Source: Agromyces kandeliae
Lineage (GTDB): Bacteria > Actinomycetota > Actinomycetes > Actinomycetales > Microbacteriaceae
Direction of reading: 5' to 3'
Length of the DNA: 64,000 bases
NCBI RefSeq assembly: GCF_009674665.1
Contig: NZ_WKJD01000018.1
Span: 62,001 to 126,000, forward strand
Shown here: positions 32,088-39,536 of the stretch, piece by piece
Layout of the letters: every line of letters begins with the position of its first letter
How positions within the stretch are numbered: the stretch's first letter is position 1
Notes under the pieces: model-generated
Seen by the model: the letters and a program-made list of their open reading frames with translations, nothing else
Databases searched by the model: none
Told to the model about the DNA's origin: nothing
Program-made: the position numbers and the translations under genes

Positions 32088-33011
32088 ATGAGCGACGGCG
32101 GGCGCGACGGCGCCGCGGCCCGCGCGGGGAGCGCGCGGTGGAGTCCGCTGCGTCGTCGTCGCGACGAGCCGCCCGCCTGGACGCGGGCGCTCGCGGAGGG
32201 CGACGATGCCGGGCTGTTCGGTCCGGGGAGCGCGGTGTGGGCGGTCAACGGCGCCCTTCCGACGCTCGTCGCGGGCATCCGCGCGCTGCTCCTGCAGACC
32301 CTGCACCCGGGCGCGATGGCGGGCGTCCACGATCACTCGCGGTACCGGGAGGACCCGCTCGGGCGGCTCGACGGCACCGTGCGGTGGGTCGCGACGACGA
32401 CCTTCGGCGACCGGCGTGCCGCCGCGGCGGCGTGCGCCGCGGTGTCCCGACTGCACGAGCGGGTGACGGGGACGTACGTCGACGCCCGCGGAGCGACGCG
32501 CGCCTACGCCGCGAACGACGAGGAGCTGCTGCGGTGGGTGCACGACGCGTTCACCGAGGCGTTCATCGGCGCGCACGAGCGCTGGGGCGGTCCGATCCCG
32601 GGCGGCGCCGACGCGTACGTGCGCGAGTGGGCGGAGGTGGGGCGGCTGATGGGCGTGCGCGAGCCGCCGACGTCGCTCGACGCGCTGCGCGCCGAGCTCG
32701 ACGGCTTCCTGGAGGGCGCCCGGCCCGACGAGCGCGTCGCCGAGGCCGTGCGGTTCATCCGGCGCCCCGGCCTCCCGGGGGTCGTGGGCGGTATCTACCC
32801 GATCCTGTTCGGGGGTGCGGTCGCCTCGCTCGACGCGCGCGAGCGCAGCCTGCTCGGCCTCCGGCGGCCGTGGTGGCCCGCGGTCACGCTCACGCGCGCG
32901 GTGCTCGCCATCGGCGCGCAGCGGTTCGGGCGGATGTCGCCGAGCGAGCGCAACGCGCGGCAGCGCCTCGCACGGCTCGCGGGCGCGTCGGAGTCGGCCT
33001 CGCGCGCCTGA
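32088..33011 (+). CDS. MpaB-type oxygenase (DUF2236) family protein
   Basis: The 307-aa protein shows the DUF2236 pattern. It includes LQTLHPGAMAGVHDHSRYRE, the conserved VHDAFTEAFIGAHERWG stretch, and a C-terminal RFIRRPGLPGVVGGIYPIL. Fungal MpaB cleaves a prenyl chain oxidatively and Lcp-type relatives cleave rubber using heme; conserved His residues (LHPG, VHDA) could bind heme. The bacterial role is unknown. ATG 32088 follows TAGCGT (32075-32080) by 7 nt, and GGAGG is embedded in that interval. Confidence 0.83.
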   Translation: MSDGGRDGAAARAGSARWSPLRRRRDEPPAWTRALAEGDDAGLFGPGSAVWAVNGALPTLVAGIRALLLQTLHPGAMAGVHDHSRYREDPLGRLDGTVRWVATTTFGDRRAAAAACAAVSRLHERVTGTYVDARGATRAYAANDEELLRWVHDAFTEAFIGAHERWGGPIPGGADAYVREWAEVGRLMGVREPPTSLDALRAELDGFLEGARPDERVAEAVRFIRRPGLPGVVGGIYPILFGGAVASLDARERSLLGLRRPWWPAVTLTRAVLAIGAQRFGRMSPSERNARQRLARLAGASESASRA

Positions 33012-33033
33012 TCCGCGCCCCTCCCGACCCGGC

Positions 33034-35025
33034 TCAGTCGCCGGGGTCGTGCCCGCGGTGCAGGCTCGGATCCCCGCCGGGCTCCACCATCGCGCCGAAC
33101 TCGTCGGCCGCGAGGGTCGCGATCACGCCCGTGTCGGCGCGCTCCTCGTCGTCGGCGCCGCCGACCGCGGCGGTCGCGCCGGCGCCGGCGCCGACGGCTC
33201 GACCGGAGCCCGCCGCCGCCCGCTCGTCGGCGGCTGCGCGTTCGTCGGCCGCCTCCTGCAGCGCCGACTTGGCGCGCAGCGGCGGCGTCCGGAAGAACAG
33301 CGAGAGCACGAACGCGATCAGCACCACGACGAGTGCGACCCAGTACACCTGCACGGCCGACTCGTTGAAGCCCACGAGGAACGGCTTCGCCAGCCTCGGA
33401 TCAGCGCCGGTGAGGAAGGACGTGTCGTCGAGCGCGCTGCTGCCGACCGAGGCGCCATCGCCCTCGTCGCCGGACTGCGCGCCGTCGAACGCCTGCTGCA
33501 CCGCGGGGAGCGCCTGCTCGACGACCTGCTGCCGTGCCGCATCGTCACCCAGGTCGACCTGCGGCGGCAGGCTCGCGACGATGGGCTCGACGATCGGCGT
33601 GTAGATCGTCGCCATGATCTCCTCGTTCGCGGGCGCCTCGGCGACCGTCGGATCGAGGGCCGCGTCGAGGGCGTCGGAGAGCGTCGCCTCGTCGGAGAGC
33701 GAGCCCGTGACGTTCGCGGGCATGAGCGTGAACAGGAGCGAGAGCAGCACCGCGGTTCCCGCGGTGCCGCCGATCTGGCGGAAGAACGTGGAGGCACTGG
33801 TGGCCACGCCCATGTCGCGCAGCCCGACCGAGTTCTGGCTGGCGATCGTGAGCGTCTGCATGAGCTGTCCGAGCCCGAGGCCGATGAGCAGCATCGCGCC
33901 GGCCATGACCCAGTACGACGAGTCGTACTGGAGGGTGGTGAGGTCGAGGAAGCCGCCCGCGAGCATCGCCGTGCCGAGGATCGGGAAGATGCGGTAGTGG
34001 CCCGTGCGCGCGATGATCTGCCCGCTCAGGATCGAGGCGATCATGAGGCCGAGGATCATCGGCAGCATCTGGAAGCCGCTCTCGGTCGGGGTCGACCCGA
34101 ACACCAGCTGCAGGTACAGCGGGATCGTGAGCATCGCGCCGAACATGCCGAAGCCCACGAACACGCCGATGACGGTCGCCATCGAGAAGGTGCTGGAGCG
34201 GAACAGCTTCAGCGGGATCAGCGCGTCGTCGCCCATGGCGCGCTCGATGAGGACGAACGCGATGAGGCCGGCCGCGCCGACCGCGTAGCAGGCGACCGCG
34301 AGCGGGCTGGTCCAGCCCCAGTCGCGCCCCTCCTCGGCGACGAGGAGGAGCGGCACGAGCCCGATGATGATCGTGGCGGCGCCCCACCAGTCGATCCGCA
34401 CCCCGGGGCGGGCGTGCTTCGGCAGGTGCAGGAAGCGCAGCACGATGGCGAGGGCGACGAGGCCGATCGGCACGTTGACGAGGAACACCCACCGCCACCC
34501 CGCGATGCCGAGGATCTCCTGGGCACCTGCGAACAGGCCGCCGACGAGCGGGCCGATCAGGCTCGAGATGCCGAACACGGCGAGGAAGTAGCCCTGGTAC
34601 CGCGCGCGTTCGCGCGGGGCCAGCATGTCGCCCATGATCGCGAGCGGCATGGACATCAGGCCGCCGGCGCCGAGGCCCTGGATGGCGCGGAACGCGGCGA
34701 GCTCGAGCATCGAGGTCGAGAACGTCGCGAGCAGCGACCCGACCATGAAGATCACGATCGCCGCGATGAACAGCGGACGACGGCCGAAGATGTCGGAGAG
34801 CTTGCCGTAGATCGGCGTCGAGATCGTCGAGAGGATCAGGTACGCCGTCGTCACCCACGCCTGCTGGCTGAGGCCGTTCAGGTCGTCGCCGATGGTGCGG
34901 ATCGCGGTGCCGACGACCGTCTGGTCGAGAGCCGAGAGGAACATGCCCGCCATCAGGCCGAAGATCACGAAGAGGATCTGCCTGTGCGACATCAGCGGCG
35001 TGGACGCCGGTGCTGGATTCGTCAT
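33034..35025 (-). CDS. MFS drug exporter, DHA2 (14-TMS) family
   Basis: This 663-aa transporter has an N-terminal LDQTVVGTAIRTI motif (DHA2 motif D1), GKLSDIFGRRP (motif A) and about 14 spans. Between the last two spans is an unusually long acidic extracellular loop (about 440-560). After the last span there is an Ala-rich cytoplasmic tail of about 70 residues. DHA2 exporters expel drugs using the proton gradient. ATG 35025 is 9 nt from TAGCAT (minus strand 35040-35035), perhaps a very short leader. No TetR or MarR regulator is adjacent. Confidence 0.93.
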   Translation of the reverse strand: MTNPAPASTPLMSHRQILFVIFGLMAGMFLSALDQTVVGTAIRTIGDDLNGLSQQAWVTTAYLILSTISTPIYGKLSDIFGRRPLFIAAIVIFMVGSLLATFSTSMLELAAFRAIQGLGAGGLMSMPLAIMGDMLAPRERARYQGYFLAVFGISSLIGPLVGGLFAGAQEILGIAGWRWVFLVNVPIGLVALAIVLRFLHLPKHARPGVRIDWWGAATIIIGLVPLLLVAEEGRDWGWTSPLAVACYAVGAAGLIAFVLIERAMGDDALIPLKLFRSSTFSMATVIGVFVGFGMFGAMLTIPLYLQLVFGSTPTESGFQMLPMILGLMIASILSGQIIARTGHYRIFPILGTAMLAGGFLDLTTLQYDSSYWVMAGAMLLIGLGLGQLMQTLTIASQNSVGLRDMGVATSASTFFRQIGGTAGTAVLLSLLFTLMPANVTGSLSDEATLSDALDAALDPTVAEAPANEEIMATIYTPIVEPIVASLPPQVDLGDDAARQQVVEQALPAVQQAFDGAQSGDEGDGASVGSSALDDTSFLTGADPRLAKPFLVGFNESAVQVYWVALVVVLIAFVLSLFFRTPPLRAKSALQEAADERAAADERAAAGSGRAVGAGAGATAAVGGADDEERADTGVIATLAADEFGAMVEPGGDPSLHRGHDPGD

Positions 35026-35059
35026 GACAGGTCGATGCTAGCCCTCAGGGCGTTCCCTG

Positions 35060-35115
35060 TTGCCGCGCCGGTCGGGGGTCGATAGGTTCGGCCCTGCACG
35101 GCACGCATCATGCGT
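35060..35115 (+). promoter_or_regulatory. Promoter of the metallopeptidase-MBL operon with downstream palindrome
   Basis: -35 TTGCCG (35060-35065), 17-bp spacer, -10 TAGGTT (35083-35088). ACGCAT-C-ATGCGT, a perfect 13-bp dyad (35103-35115), lies just downstream of the expected transcript start. The ATG is at 35142, giving a leader of about 50 nt. Confidence 0.65.
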
Positions 35116-35141
35116 TCCAGCCTTGTCGAGGAGGCCCCGCG

Positions 35142-36983
35142 ATGCTCTCCAACCACAACGTGCCCGCCGTCCAGGCACCCGATCGCCGCCTGCTGCGCGC
35201 CTTCGCGTTCGACCCGATGAGCTCCCGGCTCAGCGGCCAGTTCCTCACGGTCGACATCCCGTTCGAGACGGGCCTCCGGCCGGGCCCCGACGGCGAGCTC
35301 GTCCAGGTCGTCGACTACGACGCGACCCGGCGACGGTGGTACCACCCCGTCGACCTCGACGACCCGCCAGTGCTCGCGCAGGAGGGGCTCCGTCCGTCCG
35401 AGAGCGATCCGCGGTCGCACCAGCAGATCGTCTACGCGATCACGATGAGCGTCATCGAGCGGTTCGAGCGGTTCACCGGTCGTCGCTTCCGCTGGCGCGG
35501 CGACGACCGCCTCCGGCTCGTGCCGCACGCGTTCTACGGCCGCAACGCGTACTTCGACCCGGACCGGCGCGCGGTCCTCTTCGGGTACTACCGCGCGGAC
35601 GACTCCGACTCGCAGGCGAACCTGCCGCACCAGCTGATGTTCACGTGCCTCTCGGTCGACATCATCGCCCACGAGGTCACGCACGCGATCGTGCACCGGA
35701 TGCGGCCGCTCTTCACGATCGCGACGAACTCCGACGTCTTCGCCTTCCACGAGGCGTTCGCCGACCTCGTCGCGCTGTTCCACCACTTCCTGTTCACCGA
35801 CATCGTCGAGGACTTCGTCGCCGGCTCGCGCAGCGAGCTCGCGGATGCCACGGCGCTGCTCTCGCTGGCGGACGAGTTCGGCCGCTCGACCGGGCGAGGC
35901 GGGCCGCTGCGCTCGGCGGTCGGCTCGACGCCCGACCCGGCCGACTTCCACGCGGCGCGCGAGCCGCATCGCCGCGGCGCGATCTTCGTGGCGGCCGTGT
36001 TCGACGCGTACCTCGCGACCTACCGATCGCGGATCGCGGACCTCCGACGGCTGGCCACCGGGGGCTCCGGCGTGCTCGCCGACGGCGAACTCTCGCCCGA
36101 CCTCGTCCGCCGCATCGCCGGTGAGGCGGTGAAGAACGCCGACCGGATCCTCGGCATGGTGGTGCGCGGATTCGACTACCTGCCCGCCGTCGACGTCACG
36201 TTCGGAGATGTCGTGCGCGCCGTGATCACGGCCGACCGGGACCTCTTCCCCGACGACCGGGGCCATCTCCGCGGCCACCTCGTCGAGGCGCTGCGTCGCC
36301 GCGGGATCTTCCCGCCCGGCGTCGTCTCGCTCGCCGACCAGGCGCTGCTCTGGCGTCGCCCGACCATCCCGCTGAACCTCACCACGGGCGATGCGACGGT
36401 CGACCTCGGGCAGCTGATCCTCGACTCGACGATCAAGCTCGACCCCGCCGCGTCCTCGGTCACCGCGGCCGGCAACGCCGCCAAGGAGCGGTCGAAGGCG
36501 GTGTACGCGCAGACGGTGAACTGGGCGAAGGCGCACGCCGTCGAACTGGGCCTCGATCCCCACGCGGGTCGGATCCGGGTCCTGGGCATGCACGTCGGGT
36601 TCCAGAGCGGTGGCGACGGCCAGCCGCACCCGAGGATCTTCATCCAGATCGTGCAGCGGCGCGAGGACCTCGAGTCGGGAGCCGATCGGGACACCCGGAC
36701 CCGACTCCACGCGGCCTGCACGGTGATCGCGAACGTCGACGGGCGCGTCGCCTGGCTGGTCCCGAAGCCCCTGCCGTTCACGCGCCCGGCCGAGCTCGCG
36801 AAGCTTCCGGAGTCGCTCCGGGCGCACGGCCGCCACCAGCACGCCGCCGGCGTGGCACGCCTCGAGGAGATCCACGAGTGGTTCGACGAGGTCGAGGACG
36901 GCGACCCGCTCGCGATCTGGCTCGACGAGCCCGCCGTCGGCCGGCTGACGTTCGCGAGCCTGCACGCACCGGAGGGGGACTGA
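35142..36983 (+). CDS. Cytoplasmic gluzincin metallopeptidase-like protein
   Basis: In this 613-aa protein residues 177-181 read HEVTH and are followed 23 residues later by E204-x-x-x-D208 (FHEAFADL). This is the zinc-binding set of gluzincins such as M4/M36. No signal peptide or membrane span is present, unusual for such peptidases. The C-terminal 200 residues (MHVGFQSGG ... FIQIVQRRED ... ) form a separate domain I do not recognise. Its stop is 3 nt before the MBL gene, so the two are co-translated. A role in stress, defence or regulated proteolysis is possible but unproven. Confidence 0.75.
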   Translation: MLSNHNVPAVQAPDRRLLRAFAFDPMSSRLSGQFLTVDIPFETGLRPGPDGELVQVVDYDATRRRWYHPVDLDDPPVLAQEGLRPSESDPRSHQQIVYAITMSVIERFERFTGRRFRWRGDDRLRLVPHAFYGRNAYFDPDRRAVLFGYYRADDSDSQANLPHQLMFTCLSVDIIAHEVTHAIVHRMRPLFTIATNSDVFAFHEAFADLVALFHHFLFTDIVEDFVAGSRSELADATALLSLADEFGRSTGRGGPLRSAVGSTPDPADFHAAREPHRRGAIFVAAVFDAYLATYRSRIADLRRLATGGSGVLADGELSPDLVRRIAGEAVKNADRILGMVVRGFDYLPAVDVTFGDVVRAVITADRDLFPDDRGHLRGHLVEALRRRGIFPPGVVSLADQALLWRRPTIPLNLTTGDATVDLGQLILDSTIKLDPAASSVTAAGNAAKERSKAVYAQTVNWAKAHAVELGLDPHAGRIRVLGMHVGFQSGGDGQPHPRIFIQIVQRREDLESGADRDTRTRLHAACTVIANVDGRVAWLVPKPLPFTRPAELAKLPESLRAHGRHQHAAGVARLEEIHEWFDEVEDGDPLAIWLDEPAVGRLTFASLHAPEGD

Positions 36984-36986
36984 GCC

Positions 36987-38285
36987 GTGTCCGAGGCGAC
37001 CGTGACGATCCGGATGTACAACCCCGGCTTCGGCGACTGCTTCCTGGTGACCGTCGCCGACGCCGACGCGACCTGGCGGATGCTCGTGGACTGCGGGGTG
37101 CACAGCCACGGCCGTGCCCGGGTCGACGACGTGCCGCGGAAGATCGGCGACGTGGTCGACGCCGTCATCGCCCAGCTCGCGGGCGAGAGCGACGACGGGA
37201 TGCCGCGGCTCGACGTCGTCGCCGCGACCCACCGCCACTCCGACCACGTCTCGGGGTTCGCGGACGACGCCTGGGCGGCCGTCGACGTCGGCGAGGTGTG
37301 GGTGCCGTTCGTCGAGGACGAGCACGACGCCGACGCGATCGGCCTCCGCCAGGGGCTCACCGTCGCGGCGACCGCCCTCCAGGGGCTCGTCGAGCAGGCC
37401 GCCGGCGGACGGCCCGTCGAATCGCTCGGACGTTCGATGGCGCTCGCGCTGGACTTCGCCGTGAACTCGGGCCCGAACCTCGCGGCGGCGAGGCGGCTCG
37501 TCGACGGCGGGTTCAAGGGGGGTGCCGAGCACCACGACGTGCGGTTCCTGCCGAAACGCGACGCGGCGGCCAACCGCGTCGAGCTGCCCGTCGAGGGAGC
37601 CGTGGTGCACGTGCTCGGGCCGAGCCGCGACGCCGAGTACCTCAAGCGGATGGACCCGCCCGCGGCCGTGCACTGGCTCGAGGAGGCGGCCGCAGAGCTC
37701 GGTCGCGACGAGGAGGAGGACATCTTCGACCGCATGTACGAGGTGCCGCGCGACGAGGTCTCCGCCCGGGTCCCGATCCAGCTCGTGCGCGCGCGGAACG
37801 CCATGCGCCTCGGGCAGCTGGCGCTCGACGAGGAGGCGCTGCTCCGCGCGGCATCCGTCCTCGAACGCTCGGTGAACAACACCAGCCTCTTCTTCGTCCT
37901 CGACGTCCGCGGCACCCGATTCGTCTTCGTGGGCGACTCGCAGCAGGGCGCGTGGGAGCACGTGCTCGACGACCCGGCGTCGAGGGCGCTCGTGACCGGC
38001 GCCGCGTTCTACAAGGTCGGGCACCACGGCTCGCACAACGCGACGCCCAAGCCGATCGCACGGGAGCTCGTGCACGCCGGCGGCGTCGCCATGGTTCCGG
38101 TCGGCACGGTGAAGGCATGGCAGGACAGCATCCCGAAGTCGGAGATCCTCGAGGCGCTCCACGAGAGCGGGGCGCACGTGATCCGCGCGGACGACCCGGA
38201 GGCGGGAGCCGAGGGCGACGACGACCTCGACTTCCACGCCGCCCCGGACGGGCTCTGGAGCGAGGTGCGCTTCCGGGTCCCCTGA
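36987..38285 (+). CDS. MBL-fold metallohydrolase (ComEC/Rec2-like type)
   Basis: The 432-aa protein opens with YNPGFGDCFLVTV, typical of ComEC-like soluble MBL proteins. The metal motif THRHSDH is at residues 81-87, further ligands are in FVFVGDSQQG and YKVGHHGSHNATP. A helical insertion of about 190 residues (105-295) separates the two halves. No membrane segments exist, so this is not the DNA-uptake channel. GGAGGGGG precedes GTG 36987. Substrate may be a nucleic acid or a small phosphoester; its partner is the metallopeptidase. Confidence 0.85.
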   Translation: MSEATVTIRMYNPGFGDCFLVTVADADATWRMLVDCGVHSHGRARVDDVPRKIGDVVDAVIAQLAGESDDGMPRLDVVAATHRHSDHVSGFADDAWAAVDVGEVWVPFVEDEHDADAIGLRQGLTVAATALQGLVEQAAGGRPVESLGRSMALALDFAVNSGPNLAAARRLVDGGFKGGAEHHDVRFLPKRDAAANRVELPVEGAVVHVLGPSRDAEYLKRMDPPAAVHWLEEAAAELGRDEEEDIFDRMYEVPRDEVSARVPIQLVRARNAMRLGQLALDEEALLRAASVLERSVNNTSLFFVLDVRGTRFVFVGDSQQGAWEHVLDDPASRALVTGAAFYKVGHHGSHNATPKPIARELVHAGGVAMVPVGTVKAWQDSIPKSEILEALHESGAHVIRADDPEAGAEGDDDLDFHAAPDGLWSEVRFRVP

Positions 38286-38310
38286 CGCCGGCGCGGACGA
38301 CCGTCAGGGG
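38279..38310. terminator. Hairpin containing both convergent stop codons
   Basis: CCCCTGACG (38279-38287) pairs with CGTCAGGGG (38302-38310). The TGA of the MBL gene (38283-38285) and the TGA of the DUF2235 gene (38304-38306, minus strand) both lie in the stem. Likely bidirectional terminator. Confidence 0.6.
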
Positions 38311-39347
38311 ATCCGCAGCGTCGCCCAGTCGTCGTCGACCCAGGTCGTGTCGGCGGGCAGTCGCGGCCGGTAGTCCGTCGCCGACATCCGATCGCGCACG
38401 CTGGCGTGGACCCGGACGCCCGGGGGGATCGGACGCCGACGCGGCACGAGGAGGCTCCATACGGCCCCGTTCCGGTGCGCCGCTCCGGCCGCGTGCGCGT
38501 CGGAGAACCCCTCGAAGGCCTTCGCGGTGCGCTTCGCGTCGAGCTTCAGCCCATGGTCGACCGCGCCCTCGAGCACCCACTTGAGGGCGATGGTCGAGAG
38601 CTTCGGGTCGTCGGCGTACGTGCCGCCGACGTCGGAGTGGATGCCCGCGAACCACGCCTCCTCGAGCGTCTCGGGCGCCTTGGTGCGGACCTCGTACTCG
38701 CGGAACGGGCGGCGCCGCTCGTCGATCGAGATCGCGTGCCGGACGTGGAGGGCGTTCGGCAGCTGCCTCGTGTACGGCCAGTCCGGGGCGATGCGCACCA
38801 CGCCGAGGGCCTTCACGGTGTCCCACAGCCCGAGGTACTCGATCGGGATCGTGCTCCGACCGTCGACCTGGCGTGCGAACAGCCGTGAGAAGCGGTGGAT
38901 CTCGTCCCACGGGATCCGCCCCTCTCCGCCACGGCGGGCGTACTTCGCCACCGCGTACTGCAGCTGGTTCTCGGAACCCTCTCGCATCAGCCCGACCAAC
39001 CGGAGCATCCCGGTCAGCGCGCGGGCCGTGAACGCGCCGCGGCTGAAGCCGAACACGAAGATCCGGTCGCCGGGCTGCCAGGTCCGCATGAGCCACGCGT
39101 AGGCCTCGCCGAGGTTCTGCCGCATCCCCGCCCCGTAGATCAGTCCGCCGAGCCGGGAGAGGCCGCGCGCCAGCGGGGTCCACGCGCCCGGCGAGGCGAA
39201 CGTGCCGACGCCGGGGTCGTAGTACGCGATCTGCACGGTCTCGTCGGAGAGGTCGAGCAGGTCGTAGACCCGCACGCAGTTCGAGTCGGCATCACCCCGC
39301 ACCTGGCCGGCCGTCCCGTCCAGGCAGAGCACCAGATTCCGCGCCAT
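38304..39347 (-). CDS. DUF2235 alpha/beta hydrolase (Tle1-like lipase fold)
   Basis: The 347-aa protein has LVLCLDGTAGQV at the N-terminus and the nucleophile elbow GFSRGAFTAR, the hallmark of DUF2235. It also has EYLGLWDTVKAL and IHSDVGGTYAD with the probable catalytic Asp. Related Tle1 proteins are phospholipase effectors of type VI secretion; actinobacterial copies lack that system and their target is unknown. ATG 39347 has GGGGGGAC upstream; a GTG at 39374 is less well placed. It faces the metallopeptidase-MBL operon. Confidence 0.87.
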   Translation of the reverse strand: MARNLVLCLDGTAGQVRGDADSNCVRVYDLLDLSDETVQIAYYDPGVGTFASPGAWTPLARGLSRLGGLIYGAGMRQNLGEAYAWLMRTWQPGDRIFVFGFSRGAFTARALTGMLRLVGLMREGSENQLQYAVAKYARRGGEGRIPWDEIHRFSRLFARQVDGRSTIPIEYLGLWDTVKALGVVRIAPDWPYTRQLPNALHVRHAISIDERRRPFREYEVRTKAPETLEEAWFAGIHSDVGGTYADDPKLSTIALKWVLEGAVDHGLKLDAKRTAKAFEGFSDAHAAGAAHRNGAVWSLLVPRRRPIPPGVRVHASVRDRMSATDYRPRLPADTTWVDDDWATLRIP

Positions 39348-39536
39348 GATCGCGTCCCCCCAGACGATCGGCACCCGCCGCCCCGCCCGAACGTCACGGT
39401 ACTCCCCGAGCCCGCTCCCGCGGAAGGGAGCGCAGGCGGACCGCGGGACCGATGTCCCGGTCGACGGGTTCCAGGCCGCCTACCATCGGCCGCGAGGCGG
39501 GCCGGACCGCCGGCCTCGAGCGGATGGAGGCCCAGC

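Noticed and set aside
35022-38237. Long minus-strand open frame antisense to the metallopeptidase and MBL genes
   Set aside because: Composition is Arg/Val/Asp-rich shadow of GC-rich coding; the plus-strand frames carry HEVTH and THRHSDH motifs, ribosome sites and a promoter.
35142-38285. Metallopeptidase-MBL pair as a known type 1 Avs anti-phage system
   Set aside because: The STAND NTPase sensor that defines Avs is missing and the peptidase is a gluzincin; only a loose analogy remains.
36987-38285. MBL protein as the DNA-uptake channel ComEC
   Set aside because: It has only the soluble hydrolase part and no membrane spans or competence neighbours.
38304-39347. DUF2235 protein as a type VI secretion effector
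   Set aside because: No type VI genes, VgrG, PAAR or immunity gene are nearby, and actinobacteria lack the canonical system.
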